NCBI GenBank assembly: GCA_900016865.1
Contig: FIZI01000025.1
Span: forward strand, 1,364-50,210
Length of the DNA stretch: 48,847 nt
Direction: 5' to 3'
Origin: an uncultured Clostridia bacterium
GTDB lineage: Bacteria > Bacillota > DTU014
Shown here: one piece after another, positions 16,227 to 26,140 of the stretch
Position numbering within the stretch: position 1 is the first letter of the stretch
Layout of the letters: each line of letters begins with the position of its first letter
Made by a program: the position numbers and the translations under genes
Notes under the pieces: model-generated
Seen by the model: the letters and a program-made list of their open reading frames with translations, nothing else
What the model was told of the DNA's origin: nothing
The model's database searches: none

Positions 16227-19200
16227 ATGAGCGTATTCGAAGAGGTTGACCCAAAGCAATCTGTTAACGATAGAGAAGAGTCTATACTTCAGTATTGGCG
16301 CAAACACGACATCGCCAACAAGAGTGTTTCGTTGAGAGAGGGCAGCCCGAGGTGGATCTTTTATGAAGGCCCTCCGACTGCAAATGGCAGGCCGGGCATT
16401 CACCATGTCCTCGCCAGGACACTCAAGGACGTAGTGTGCAGGTACAAGACCATGCGAGGATACCAGGTCCACAGAAAGGCCGGATGGGATACTCATGGAC
16501 TGCCTGTTGAGATAGAGGTCGAGAAACAGCTGGGCCTGAGTTCCAAGCAGGATATCGAGGAATACGGGATCGAGAGGTTCAACAAGAAATGCCGCGAGTC
16601 GGTCTTCACATATGAAAAGGAGTGGAGGCGCCTGACTGAGCGGATCGGGTACTGGCTTGATATGGACAATCCGTACATCACCCTCGACAACGACTACATC
16701 GAGACTGTATGGTGGATCCTCAAGCGTTTCTTTGACGAGGGGATGATCTATGAAGGGCATAAGATCATGCCTTATTGCCCGAGGTGCGGGACTCCTCTAG
16801 CATCGCACGAGGTAGCTCAAGGATACAGGGACGAAACCATTGACTCGATATACGTAAAGATGGCGATCAAGGACAGGCCCAATGAGTCCTTCCTGGTCTG
16901 GACGACCACCCCTTGGACCTTGCCGTCAAACGTAGCTTTGGCTGTTAATCCTGATAGCACCTATGCAAAGGTCCGCGTGAAAGACGAGTACCTGTACTTG
17001 GTCAAGGACAGGGTCAAGGCGATCCTTGGGGACGACGCAGAAATAGTCGAAGAGATGCCGGGCAAGTCGCTTGAGCATCTGGAATATGAGCAGCTCCTTC
17101 CGTTTGCAGAGGTGGGCAAGAAGGCGTTCTACGTAACGGTCGCCGACTTCGTGTCGACTGAGGACGGCACGGGGATAGTCCACATAGCTCCTGCTTTTGG
17201 CGAGGATGACTACCAGGTAGGCCTCAAGTACGATCTGCCTGTTCTGCAGCTTGTAGACACCGAGGGCAGGTTCAAGGACGAGGTCAGTGAGTGGGCCGGT
17301 ATGTTCGTTCGAGATGCCGACCCGAAGATCGTTGAATACCTAAAGAGGAGCGGCAGCTTGCTCAAGAAGGAGAAGCTCACACACTCGTATCCCTACTGCT
17401 GGAGGTGTGACACGCCTCTCCTGTACTACGCGAGGAAGTCATGGTTCATTGCTACAACCAAGTACAAGGACAGGCTCATTGAGAACAACAAGAAAATAGA
17501 GTGGTATCCTGATTATATCGGCACTGGCAGGTTTGGCAACTGGCTTGAGAACTTGATTGACTGGTCGTTGTCAAGGGATAGGTACTGGGGTACCCCCCTA
17601 AACATCTGGAGATGTGAGAAGTGCGACAAACTCAGATCGATAGGTTCGCGCAAGGAGTTGGCTGAAGCTGCCATAGAGCAAGTCGATCCTGCAACTATCG
17701 AGCTTCACAGGCCGTACGTTGATGAGGTTCATCTGCGGTGTGAGTGCGGAGGCACGATGAGCAGGACGCCTGAGGTCATTGACTGCTGGTTTGACTCTGG
17801 TGCAATGCCTTACGCCCAGTGGCATTATCCATTTGAGCACGCAGACGACTTTGCCAGCCGATTCCCTGCCGACTTCATATGCGAGGGAGTGGATCAGACT
17901 AGAGGGTGGTTCTACTCGTTGCACGCTATTGCCTCGTTCTTGTTTGATAAGCCTGCGTTCAAACAAGTGCTGGTCAACGATTTGGTGCTCGACAAGCACG
18001 GTCAGAAGATGTCGAAGTCTCGAGGGAATGCAGTAGAGCCATGGGACATGATCGACGAGTTCGGGGTCGATGCTCTCCGTTGGTATATGATCACAGTATC
18101 GCCTCCTTGGATTCCAACCAAGTTCGACGAAGACGGAGTGAGGGAGCTCTCTGTCAGGTTTTTTGGCACGCTTCAAAACGTATATGCGTTCTTTACGATG
18201 TATGCTAATATAGATGGAGTCGACCCGAGGAAGTTTGACGTGCCGGTCTCTGAGAGGCCTGAGATCGACAGATGGATCATTTCTCGGCTCAACAGTGTCA
18301 CCAAGCAGGTGGTTGATTGCCTCGAGGTCTATGATTTGACCAAGGCCACTAGGCTGATCTCCGAATTTGTCATTGACGAGGTCTCAAACTGGTACGTCAG
18401 AAGAAGCCGAAGCCGATTTTGGGCTTCAGAATTGGATCTTGACAAGAAGTCAGCGTACAAGACCCTGTATGAGGTGCTGCTCTGCGTGGCAAGGCTGATG
18501 GCGCCGTTTGCGCCGTTCATGCCTGAACACATTTACCTGAACTTGAGGGGCGAGGAGTCCCTAGGATCAGTACACTTTGAGGATTACCCAACCTCAGACG
18601 AATCGCTCATAGACTCGAATCTCGAGGAACGCATGGGGTTGGTGATCCGCCTCGTATCACTGGGCCGAGCTGCAAGGAACGAGGTTCAGATCAAGGTAAG
18701 GCAGCCGCTCAACAAGATACTGGTCAACGGCAAGCACAGAGAGTTGCTCGCCGATATGGAGTCGCTGGTCAAAGAGGAACTCAACATCAAGAACATCGAG
18801 TACGTTGACAACGTTCAGGATTATGTAAATTACGAGGTCAAGCCCAACTACAGGGTTATGGGCCCTAAGTACGGCAAGCTGCTAAAGAGCATCGCTAAGG
18901 AACTGGCTGAGTCGAACGCGCGGGAGATCGCGGCAGCCGTTGAGACTGACGGTTTTGTTGACCTCACGGTCGGTGGCGAAGACATAAGGCTTACCGCGGA
19001 CGACTTGGATGTCAGGATGAGTGAGAGAGAAGGCTTTGTTGTTGAACTCGAAGACGATGTGTTTGTGATACTGGACACGGAGCTTACAGATGACCTCGTG
19101 CTCGAGGGGATTGCCCGGGAGGTCGTGTCAAAGATACAGACCATGAGGCGCAACAGTGAGTTTGAGGTGACCGACCACGTTTACGTCTGGTTAGCGGGTG

Positions 19201-19370
19201 ACGATACTGTCAAGAGAGCAGTGGCATCCAACGAGGAGTATATCAAGCGAGAGACTCTATGCGACCGCTTGGAGGTCTTGAGCGTCGAGGCTGCATCTGA
19301 GGAGGAAGGGTTCCAGAAGTGGGACGTCAACGGCCATGAGACACTGATTAGAGTTCAACGGGTGGTTTGA
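16227..19370 (+). CDS. ileS: Isoleucyl-tRNA synthetase
   Basis: A 1047-residue class I synthetase. ATG 16227 has GGAGGAG seven bases upstream; an in-frame GTG-like extension to 16176 would run into the leader. The HIGH-type motif is GPPTANGRPGIHH (residues 48-60) and KMSKS is at 594-598. The CP1 editing insertion contains the WTTTPWTLPSNVALAV and GTGIVHIAPAFGEDDY blocks. Zinc-ribbon-like cysteine pairs (MPYCPRCGTP, YPYCWRCDTPL, WRCEKCD, RCECGG) and a total length above 1000 residues suit the longer, eukaryote-like IleS clade. It attaches isoleucine to tRNA-Ile in the cytoplasm and is controlled by the T-box leader immediately upstream. Confidence 0.97.
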   Translation: MSVFEEVDPKQSVNDREESILQYWRKHDIANKSVSLREGSPRWIFYEGPPTANGRPGIHHVLARTLKDVVCRYKTMRGYQVHRKAGWDTHGLPVEIEVEKQLGLSSKQDIEEYGIERFNKKCRESVFTYEKEWRRLTERIGYWLDMDNPYITLDNDYIETVWWILKRFFDEGMIYEGHKIMPYCPRCGTPLASHEVAQGYRDETIDSIYVKMAIKDRPNESFLVWTTTPWTLPSNVALAVNPDSTYAKVRVKDEYLYLVKDRVKAILGDDAEIVEEMPGKSLEHLEYEQLLPFAEVGKKAFYVTVADFVSTEDGTGIVHIAPAFGEDDYQVGLKYDLPVLQLVDTEGRFKDEVSEWAGMFVRDADPKIVEYLKRSGSLLKKEKLTHSYPYCWRCDTPLLYYARKSWFIATTKYKDRLIENNKKIEWYPDYIGTGRFGNWLENLIDWSLSRDRYWGTPLNIWRCEKCDKLRSIGSRKELAEAAIEQVDPATIELHRPYVDEVHLRCECGGTMSRTPEVIDCWFDSGAMPYAQWHYPFEHADDFASRFPADFICEGVDQTRGWFYSLHAIASFLFDKPAFKQVLVNDLVLDKHGQKMSKSRGNAVEPWDMIDEFGVDALRWYMITVSPPWIPTKFDEDGVRELSVRFFGTLQNVYAFFTMYANIDGVDPRKFDVPVSERPEIDRWIISRLNSVTKQVVDCLEVYDLTKATRLISEFVIDEVSNWYVRRSRSRFWASELDLDKKSAYKTLYEVLLCVARLMAPFAPFMPEHIYLNLRGEESLGSVHFEDYPTSDESLIDSNLEERMGLVIRLVSLGRAARNEVQIKVRQPLNKILVNGKHRELLADMESLVKEELNIKNIEYVDNVQDYVNYEVKPNYRVMGPKYGKLLKSIAKELAESNAREIAAAVETDGFVDLTVGGEDIRLTADDLDVRMSEREGFVVELEDDVFVILDTELTDDLVLEGIAREVVSKIQTMRRNSEFEVTDHVYVWLAGDDTVKRAVASNEEYIKRETLCDRLEVLSVEAASEEEGFQKWDVNGHETLIRVQRVV

Positions 19371-19472
19371 TTGAGTATAAACGGCTTTGCAGAGCTCAAG
19401 GCGTTCCGGGCGCGGCGATTGAGCCAAGCCTGGGCCCGGCAAGTGATCTGTTTTCTGAGCTTGTTAAGCTGC

Positions 19473-19500
19473 AGCGCCGCTTTCTTGGAAAGGCGGCGCT
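19473..19500 (+). terminator. Hairpin after ileS
   Basis: AGCGCCGCTTTC pairs with GAAAGGCGGCGCT (one bulged G) about 100 bases after the ileS stop, followed by TACCTTTCT. Probably the ileS terminator, though the T tract is imperfect. Confidence 0.6.
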
Positions 19501-19609
19501 TACCTTTCTAATGCACACGAGAACGGTGTATAATGTGCACGTCAGGGATTTACCTGGCTTGAAACCGAAGGTTAGTGCTGCTGCACAAGCATGAGCTGGA
19601 GGGATTGTA

Positions 19610-21919
19610 GTGTTTATCAGCGAGAGTGAGTGGGCACGCGAACGAGAGCGGTTGGCTTATGTTGTCAACGAAGCCCGATACCAGCTTCAAGAGATGAGGC
19701 AGTCTGTCGCAAGGCGAAAGGAAAGCGTTCTCGAGCTGCGTCGCTCCATGTGGGAGGAAGGCCCGCGGATTCTGAGAGCGGAAGGCGACTCGGTAAACGC
19801 TGCTCAATACCTTGCCGTGCTTGGCAGAGAAGAAAACGACTACAGGATCATAAAGAGACTAGAACGCGCGCTGGAGCGCCTCGCTGATTCGCCCTATTTC
19901 GCTAGGGTGGATTTCAAGTTGGACGGCGAGGCCGAACCGATACAGGTCTACATAGGTCTTTCTACACTCATTGATCATTCGGACAACACACATCTCGTGT
20001 ATGACTGGAGGGCTCCAATCTCCAGCGTGTTTTATGATTTCGAGCCCGGGCCAGCATCGTACAAGATAGACGAGGTGACTGTCACAGGTGAACTGTTGCT
20101 GAAGCGTCAGTACAGAATCGCCCGCGGCGAGCTTCAGTACATGTTTGACACCAACCTGAGGATTAGTGACGAGATACTTCAGGAGGTGCTCAGCAAGACT
20201 GTTGACGGACGGATGAAGAGCATCGTCACGACAATCCAGAGAGAGCAAAACCGGATTATTAGAGAGGATGCAAACAGGGTTCTTGTGGTCCAGGGCCCAG
20301 CCGGAAGCGGCAAGACCTCTGTTGCACTGCACAGGATCGCGTACTTGATGTATAAGTACAGGAGCAGCATGAGCTCAGACAGCGTGATCATCTTTTCACC
20401 CAACCGGATTTTTAGTGACTACATCTCCGGGGTTCTGCCGGAGCTCGGGGAGCAGGATGTCAACCAGATCACGTTCCACGAGTGTGCTGAGCGATTGCTT
20501 GGCGGTTCTATGAGGCTACAGGACATGAACCAACAGCTCGAGTACCTCCTGACTAATTCGGAGAGCTCTGATTCTGATTTTGAGATTCGAACAAAGGCGA
20601 TTCAGTATAAGAGCTCATTGCAGTTTGTCAACCTCCTGAAGCGTTACGCCAAATACCTCGAAGAAGAAGGGATAGTCTTTAGTGACGTTGTCGTCAACTC
20701 GAAGACTGTCGTCACAGGAAAGGAACTAAGAGAGCTCGTCACAGACAGGTATGTTTACCTGCCGCTAGGCAAGAGGCTGGACAAGGTCTACCGCCGCATC
20801 CTCTTCCTCTTGAGGCCACTAGAGGAGCAGAGGTACAAGGAAGTGTACCAGCAGATCAAGGACGACCCGTCACAACTGCACGTGTCTGAGGAAGAGCTGG
20901 AGCATCTGGTTCGCTTGGCCGTCAGGGAGGAGTTTGACCCGGTTAAAGCCGAGGCAAGGCGATCCACCAGGTTGGAGACAGTCGAGCTTTACATGCGGCT
21001 GTTCGAAGATCCTGAGCTGATTGCCAGGTTGAGCGAAGGGGATGGGATTCCTGAACGACTGGATGAGATATGCAGGTACACCTTGCAGTCAATAGAGCGG
21101 CGAACTATCCTGTATGAGGACCTGGCGCCGATAGCGTTCCTCAAAGCCCTCGTTGTGGGTGTAGACGAGGCGAGCGGAATCCGCCACGTAGTGCTCGATG
21201 AGGTCCAGGACTATTCGCCGTTCCATTTCGAGGTATTGAGGCTGCTGTTCCCAAAGGCGGGAGTGACTGCGCTGGGTGACCTCAACCAGTCGGTTCATCC
21301 ATATACCTCAGCCAATTACGAATCCATGCTCGACATCCTGGGCAGGCAGAGGTCGACCTTTGTTCAGTTGACTCGCGCGTATCGTTCAACGGAACAGATT
21401 ACCGCGTTTACCCGTGCGATGCTCAAAGACGGAGGCAACATACAGTCTATCAGCAGGGAAGGGGACAAACCCGTTTTGATCCGAGCCGAATCCGAGCAGG
21501 TATTGATGAGTTCGCTAGAGTCCAAGATCCGTGAGCTCAAACAGGCGGGTATGGAATCAATCGCTGTTATCTGTAGGACTGCATCAGATGCCAAGAGGGT
21601 GCATGAGCAACTGAGCAAGAGTCTGAGAGGGCTGACACTGATAACAAGGCAAGCGACAGCGTTTGAGGGAGGAGCTGTTGTCATCCCTTCTTATCTATCC
21701 AAGGGGCTTGAGTTCGATGCGGTGCTGATCCACAACGCAAGCGATGCCGTGTACAGCAGCGCAAGAGAACTCAGGCTGCTATACACGGCATGCACGAGAG
21801 CGCTTCATCACCTGTTCATCTATTACACAGGCGAGTTGACCCCTTTGATGTCCGGCATTGACAGCGCACTCTACACCAGCGAGGAGGCGGGGGAGCACCA
21901 GCCGCTCACCGCAGACTGA
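19610..21919 (+). CDS. helD: HelD, RNA polymerase recycling ATPase (UvrD-like)
   Basis: A 769-residue superfamily 1 helicase-like protein with GTG start behind GGAGGG. A long N-terminal coiled-coil (about residues 1-90) precedes the YDWRAPISSVFYDFEPGPASY segment that is diagnostic of HelD. Walker A is GPAGSGKTSVALHRIAYLMY (from about residue 229), Walker B is HVVLDEVQDYSPF, and a late YLSKGLEFDAV is motif V. HelD binds RNA polymerase, inserts its arms into the active-site and secondary channels and releases stalled enzyme from nucleic acid. A TATAAT at 19529-19534 with a poor -35 box may be its promoter. Its last 14 bases overlap the convergent pheT gene. Confidence 0.93.
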   Translation: MFISESEWARERERLAYVVNEARYQLQEMRQSVARRKESVLELRRSMWEEGPRILRAEGDSVNAAQYLAVLGREENDYRIIKRLERALERLADSPYFARVDFKLDGEAEPIQVYIGLSTLIDHSDNTHLVYDWRAPISSVFYDFEPGPASYKIDEVTVTGELLLKRQYRIARGELQYMFDTNLRISDEILQEVLSKTVDGRMKSIVTTIQREQNRIIREDANRVLVVQGPAGSGKTSVALHRIAYLMYKYRSSMSSDSVIIFSPNRIFSDYISGVLPELGEQDVNQITFHECAERLLGGSMRLQDMNQQLEYLLTNSESSDSDFEIRTKAIQYKSSLQFVNLLKRYAKYLEEEGIVFSDVVVNSKTVVTGKELRELVTDRYVYLPLGKRLDKVYRRILFLLRPLEEQRYKEVYQQIKDDPSQLHVSEEELEHLVRLAVREEFDPVKAEARRSTRLETVELYMRLFEDPELIARLSEGDGIPERLDEICRYTLQSIERRTILYEDLAPIAFLKALVVGVDEASGIRHVVLDEVQDYSPFHFEVLRLLFPKAGVTALGDLNQSVHPYTSANYESMLDILGRQRSTFVQLTRAYRSTEQITAFTRAMLKDGGNIQSISREGDKPVLIRAESEQVLMSSLESKIRELKQAGMESIAVICRTASDAKRVHEQLSKSLRGLTLITRQATAFEGGAVVIPSYLSKGLEFDAVLIHNASDAVYSSARELRLLYTACTRALHHLFIYYTGELTPLMSGIDSALYTSEEAGEHQPLTAD

Positions 21920-24407
21920 TCCCCCTGTCAGCGAGCCAGGAGATGAAGGCATTGGAGAAACCGTCAATCTCCTGGCTTGAGAGCGTATGATCGTCAGACC
22001 CTATGGTCACGGCAATCGTGACGCTCTTTTTGCCCTGCGGCAGCCCCGCGCCTGTGTACGTATCGACATAAGAGATAGACCTGAGCAGGTCGTGTGAAAA
22101 CCCATCTAGGACCTCAGACAAGGCCCGATATCGCATTGACAGATCTACGAGCAGGCTGAAGTCAAGGCTTACCTCCGGATACCTGGGCGGTTCGGCGAAT
22201 GAGGGCTTGGCCATTGGCACGTCTGCGAACGCGCTCAGGTTCAGCTCCATGATGGCCATATTGGCCCCCTGCACGAACCTGTCTAGCAATCGCGGGTTTA
22301 TCACAGTGATGTAGCCGAGCTTTATGCCACTCGAAGACACCAAACACCGCTTGACAGGGTGGACCCAAGAGAGGCTGGCTTCTGGAGCCGTCTGTTCGTC
22401 CATGACTTCGAAGTCGGCAGTGGTATTGCGCATCTGCTCGCAGACTGCCCACGCTGCCTGCTTGAGGATGTCGAATGCGCCGTCCTCCTGTTTCTCAGAG
22501 CGGCCTTTCCAATGGACTATGCAACAGACATGTGTATCTTCGATTCTCAATGCGTCACCGCGCCTGACAGCCTGTTCATCGTGTAGTGCGGCAGTCTTGG
22601 CGTCCTTTGGGGCAGGATGATACACGCTTCCTATTTCGAACAGGCGGAACTCGTCGAAGTAACCCTCGTTCCGGGCTGCCGCAGCGAGCAAGTTGGGCAC
22701 CAGATGGCGCCTGAGCGTGTCGTACTTGCTAATCCCAGGATTGGCGATTGTCAGAACGCTGTCATCCTTGTGGTCTATCTCTCTGTTCCAGTCCTTATCG
22801 TACCAGCTATACGTGTGTATTTCGGACATCCCGAAGCTGGCACTAAGCATCTGCTTTATCCTGTAGTGCAGTTCGATGTGTTCATCCTGGTGGATAGGTG
22901 ACAGGGCGACAGCCTTTGACTTGGGTTCGATGTTGCCGTATCCGTACACCCGTGTGACTTCTTCGATCAGGTCAACAGGCAGCGTGACGTCCTTGGTTGC
23001 GCGGTAAGTGGGCACCTCGACGTCCCAGCACACCTTCGTCGCCGATCGCCCGTTCGCGTCTTTTCGCTTCAGAGTGAACCCAAGTGATGTGAGTATGCTC
23101 TCGATTCGATCCGGAGGAATCTCAGTCCCGGCGTACCGAGATACGTATTCGCTGTCTATTGAGAGCGAGATCGGGCGCGTCGGCTTGGGTTCTGCATCAG
23201 CCAGTCCGGAGTAAACCGTAGCTGTGGGTATGACTTGTCTTGTAAGGTAGAGGAACCGCCGAGTCGCAATTAGCGCCATGTTGGTGTCGAGGCTCTTCTC
23301 AAACCTCATGCAGGCCTCCGTCCTCAAACCAAGAGCGGTCGCTGTACGCCTGACTGAGACTGGGTCGAAAGTAGCAGACTCGAGCAGTATAGCTGTAGTG
23401 GAGGGTTCTACTTCAGAGTTTTCGCCTCCCATTACGCCAGCTATCGCGACTGGTTCGTAGTGGTTGCATATCATCAGAGCTGTATCAGGCATCTCGCGCT
23501 CTACGCCGTCCAGAGTGGTAAACGTAGATCCCGAATAGCCTGCGGCTTTGACCTGGCCAAACGTCATGACGCGGATAGCCTGGATCATGTTGCTATCAAA
23601 TGCGTGCATCGGCTGACCTAGCTCGAGCATGATGTAGTTGGTAAGGTCAACGATGAAGTTGATCGGCCGCATTCCGACATAAGCCAATCTCGTCTGCAGC
23701 CATCCCGGTGACGGGCGAGTGTCTACGCCCTCGATCCCGAGCGCGCAGTAGCGATAGCACTTCTCCGGGTCATCGACTGCAACCGGCACTACCACGTCAG
23801 CAGACATGAGGCCCTCGAGCTCAGACATTTCTAAGGGTCTGAGAGGGCGGCCTGTCAGCGCTGCGATTTCTCTGGCGAAGCCGTAGTGCCCCCACAGATC
23901 GGGCCTGTGGGTCAGGGATTTGTTGTCGATCTCAAGCACTGTGTCTCTTAGCTTGAGGACGTCAGTGATGCTGTCTCCCGGCTTGCACTCGTCCGTAAGT
24001 TCGAATACTCCCTCGTGAGCATCTCCGATCCCTAGTTCCCGCTGTGAGCAGGCTATGCCATTGCTGGCAACGCCGTCGATTTCCGCAGCTCTTACGCATT
24101 CCACGTCCGGCAGTGAGCTTGCGCAAGGTGCAAAGGGAATCATCATCCCGACTCGCACATTAGGGGCTCCGCAGACGCTTTGGACTACCTCCGATCCGAT
24201 GTCGACCTGAATCACGCTGAGCTTGCTAGATGTGGGATGGGGCGAGAGCGATACTACTTTACCTGCAACAACGTTGCGGATGTCTCTGCCTAGGTGTTCG
24301 ACTGATTCAACCTCTGCAGTGGACATTGTCAGCAGTTCTGGCAGCTGCTCTGCTGTCTTGTCATCTATATCAACATGGTCTCTCAACCAGTTGAGCGATA
24401 GCTTCAT
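21906..24407 (-). CDS. pheT: Phenylalanyl-tRNA synthetase beta subunit
   Basis: An 833-residue subunit. ATG 24407 is chosen because AGGGGGGT is seven bases upstream; a GTG two codons earlier lies too close to it. The N-terminal tRNA-binding (EMAP-like) domain is at about 40-150 (VVAGKVVSLSPHPTSSKLSV), followed by the B3/B4 editing region, the B5 domain, a synthetase-like core and the C-terminal anticodon-binding ferredoxin-like domain (LDFSLLVDLSMRYRALSEVL). With PheS it forms the alpha2-beta2 enzyme that charges tRNA-Phe. It starts 12 bases after the pheS stop and overlaps the 3' end of helD by 14 bases on the other strand. Confidence 0.97.
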   Translation of the reverse strand: MKLSLNWLRDHVDIDDKTAEQLPELLTMSTAEVESVEHLGRDIRNVVAGKVVSLSPHPTSSKLSVIQVDIGSEVVQSVCGAPNVRVGMMIPFAPCASSLPDVECVRAAEIDGVASNGIACSQRELGIGDAHEGVFELTDECKPGDSITDVLKLRDTVLEIDNKSLTHRPDLWGHYGFAREIAALTGRPLRPLEMSELEGLMSADVVVPVAVDDPEKCYRYCALGIEGVDTRPSPGWLQTRLAYVGMRPINFIVDLTNYIMLELGQPMHAFDSNMIQAIRVMTFGQVKAAGYSGSTFTTLDGVEREMPDTALMICNHYEPVAIAGVMGGENSEVEPSTTAILLESATFDPVSVRRTATALGLRTEACMRFEKSLDTNMALIATRRFLYLTRQVIPTATVYSGLADAEPKPTRPISLSIDSEYVSRYAGTEIPPDRIESILTSLGFTLKRKDANGRSATKVCWDVEVPTYRATKDVTLPVDLIEEVTRVYGYGNIEPKSKAVALSPIHQDEHIELHYRIKQMLSASFGMSEIHTYSWYDKDWNREIDHKDDSVLTIANPGISKYDTLRRHLVPNLLAAAARNEGYFDEFRLFEIGSVYHPAPKDAKTAALHDEQAVRRGDALRIEDTHVCCIVHWKGRSEKQEDGAFDILKQAAWAVCEQMRNTTADFEVMDEQTAPEASLSWVHPVKRCLVSSSGIKLGYITVINPRLLDRFVQGANMAIMELNLSAFADVPMAKPSFAEPPRYPEVSLDFSLLVDLSMRYRALSEVLDGFSHDLLRSISYVDTYTGAGLPQGKKSVTIAVTIGSDDHTLSSQEIDGFSNAFISWLADRGISLR

Positions 24408-24419
24408 TGTCACACCCCC

Positions 24420-25484
24420 CTATGAAGATTGGGCATCGATTATTCCAAACTGCGACAGGCTTCTGAGATCGCCGCTGTTGAGCACTCTGATGTCGCTGAT
24501 ACCGTATTTCATCATCACCAGCCTCGTCAGTCCGAGGCCAAAAGCAAAGCCGCTGAACTCCTCTGGATCCACTCCTCCGTATCGAAGGACGTTGGGATGA
24601 ACCATTCCGCAGGGAACCAACTCAACCCAACCGGACCTCCCACATGTCGGGCAGCCCTCTCCCGAGCAGATCAGGCACTTGATGTCGAGCTCGAATCCGG
24701 GTTCGACGAAGGGGAAGTACCCCGGCCGGAGTCTTACGGTGACATCGCTCTTGAAAACCTCGCTCAACATGGTCTTCATTACATAGATGAGGTTGGCTAT
24801 AGATACATCGCGGTCGACTAACAGGCCTTCCAATTGGAAGAACGTGTTCTCGTGCGATGCGTCTATGTCTTCGTTGCGGAAGCAACGCCCGGGTGTAATA
24901 ATCCTGAGGGGCGCTCCAAGCTTCTCCATAGCCCGCACCTGGCATGCGGATGTCTGGGTCCTAAGAAGGAGGATATCGCTGACCCAATAGGTGTCCTGCA
25001 TGTCGCGTGCCGGGTGCTCCTTGGGGGTATTGAGGGCTTCGAAGTTGTAGTAGTCTGTCTCGAGTTCCGGGCCGTCTACGACTGTGAAGCCCATACCTCT
25101 AAAGATGTCTTCCAGCTCACGGCTAACGATTGTTATTGGATGGAGCGATCCAGTCGCCGTTCTCGTTGGCGGGACGGTCGGATCAAACGCGTAGCGCTCC
25201 ATCTCAATCTTTTGCTGCAGGATCTCAGATTTTCGTCGCTCAATAGCTTCCTCGATCTTGTTGCGCAAGTCGTTGGCGAGAGCGCCTATCTGCGGCCTTA
25301 TGTCAGGGCTGACTGAGCCCAGAGACCTAAGTATGGCCGTTACCTCGCCTTTCTTGGAGAGGTATTTGACCCTGATCTGATCGAGCTCCGCGTCGGATTT
25401 CGCCTCTGCGATCTCGGCTGTAGCCTGCTGATCAAGCTCGCTGAGTTTTTGCTTAAGGTCTTCACCGTTTGGCTGACCAGTCAT
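24420..25484 (-). CDS. pheS: Phenylalanyl-tRNA synthetase alpha subunit
   Basis: A 354-residue protein with ATG behind AGGAGGTG. An N-terminal coiled coil (about residues 1-90) that clamps tRNA precedes the class II catalytic core: RIITPGRCFRNEDIDASHENTFFQLEG (motif 2 region) and GFAFGLGLTRLVMMKYGISDIR (motif 3). The segment CLICSGEGCPTCGRSGWVE carries four cysteines, possibly a small zinc-binding loop seen in many Bacillota PheS proteins. It forms an operon with pheT and is controlled by a phenylalanine T-box. Confidence 0.97.
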   Translation of the reverse strand: MTGQPNGEDLKQKLSELDQQATAEIAEAKSDAELDQIRVKYLSKKGEVTAILRSLGSVSPDIRPQIGALANDLRNKIEEAIERRKSEILQQKIEMERYAFDPTVPPTRTATGSLHPITIVSRELEDIFRGMGFTVVDGPELETDYYNFEALNTPKEHPARDMQDTYWVSDILLLRTQTSACQVRAMEKLGAPLRIITPGRCFRNEDIDASHENTFFQLEGLLVDRDVSIANLIYVMKTMLSEVFKSDVTVRLRPGYFPFVEPGFELDIKCLICSGEGCPTCGRSGWVELVPCGMVHPNVLRYGGVDPEEFSGFAFGLGLTRLVMMKYGISDIRVLNSGDLRSLSQFGIIDAQSS

Positions 25485-25520
25485 TCTCTACACCTCCTGG
25501 CTGGACGCAGTGGTTGTAAC

Positions 25521-25941
25521 AAAAAACTCTCGTCCCCAAGGGACGAGAGTATACTCACGCGGTACCACCCTAGTTTGCCAGTGCCCGTCAGTAGACCGCA
25601 GTCGAACGACAGCGATGCGACAGGCAAACCGACACACTCGTTATACGGACAAAGGGACGAGCCGACTCTGGCGTTCGTCCGTTTGCCCCTTCCACAGATA
25701 ACGGGGGAAGAAGCCGTCACCGCCTAATGCAGCCGATCAGAGCTCGTGCCTGCACACGTGTCTGGATGGATCTAGAGGTACCGCTCTCTCATGGCTGGTT
25801 CAACGGGAGACTCGCGAGTGAACTTCGAACGGAGGAATGTTGCCAGTCTCGCACCGTACCTGGCTCGCTGAAACACTCCTGACCCGCCTACTCTCCTCGG
25901 TCATCGTCACTAACCAATATGCTGCTAGTCCTATATTGCTA
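25521..25941 (-). ncRNA. T-box leader (phenylalanine specific) of pheST
   Basis: Read on the minus strand: GACGATGACCGAGGAGAGTAGG near the 5' end (AG bulge/GA motif), a specifier region CGAAGTTCACTCGCGAG that offers TTC, the phenylalanine codon, a T-box core AGGGTGGTACCGCG (about 25560-25573), and a terminator ACTCTCGTCCC-TTGG-GGACGAGAGT followed by six T (25521-25526). The leader is longer than the ileS one, with an extended stem II region. Confidence 0.92.
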
Positions 25942-25947
25942 ATCCGA

Positions 25948-25976
25948 AGTATATCATTAAGAATCGGGAGTGTCAA
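25948..25976 (-). promoter_or_regulatory. Promoter of pheST
   Basis: On the minus strand TTGACA (25971-25976), a 17-base spacer, TATACT (25948-25953): near consensus, positioned to start transcription at about 25941 at the 5' end of the T-box. Confidence 0.88.
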
Positions 25977-26013
25977 AATGCACTTGCGCCCGGAAATTAT
26001 CCGTCTGGGACTT

Positions 26014-26140
26014 GGACTGAGTCTGAGTGGCGTCATACATATAGGGTCTGGTGTATATGTGGTTGGATGCAAACGACGAGGAAAAATCACGTCTTTTGCT
26101 AGATACCGCATACGAGTTGAGAATATCATTAGCAGAGGTT
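26014..26140 (+). repeat. Dispersed intergenic repeat, copy C
   Basis: Third copy of the repeat found at 4599 and 15645. It keeps the TACATATAGGGTCTGG box, TGTATATGTGG, GATGCAAACGACGAGGAAAA, CTAGATACCGCATACGAG and ATATCATTAG. Differences from copies A and B inside the conserved block include several synonymous third-base changes (AAT/AAC, GAT/GAC, AAG/AAA, CTG/CTA) when read in the frame that starts at 26057, which hints that the repeat was or is coding. Confidence 0.75.

Noticed and set aside
19367-19594. 75-codon open frame beginning at the ileS stop
   Set aside because: It overlaps the ileS terminator hairpin and the candidate helD -10 box, has no ribosome binding site and no recognisable sequence.
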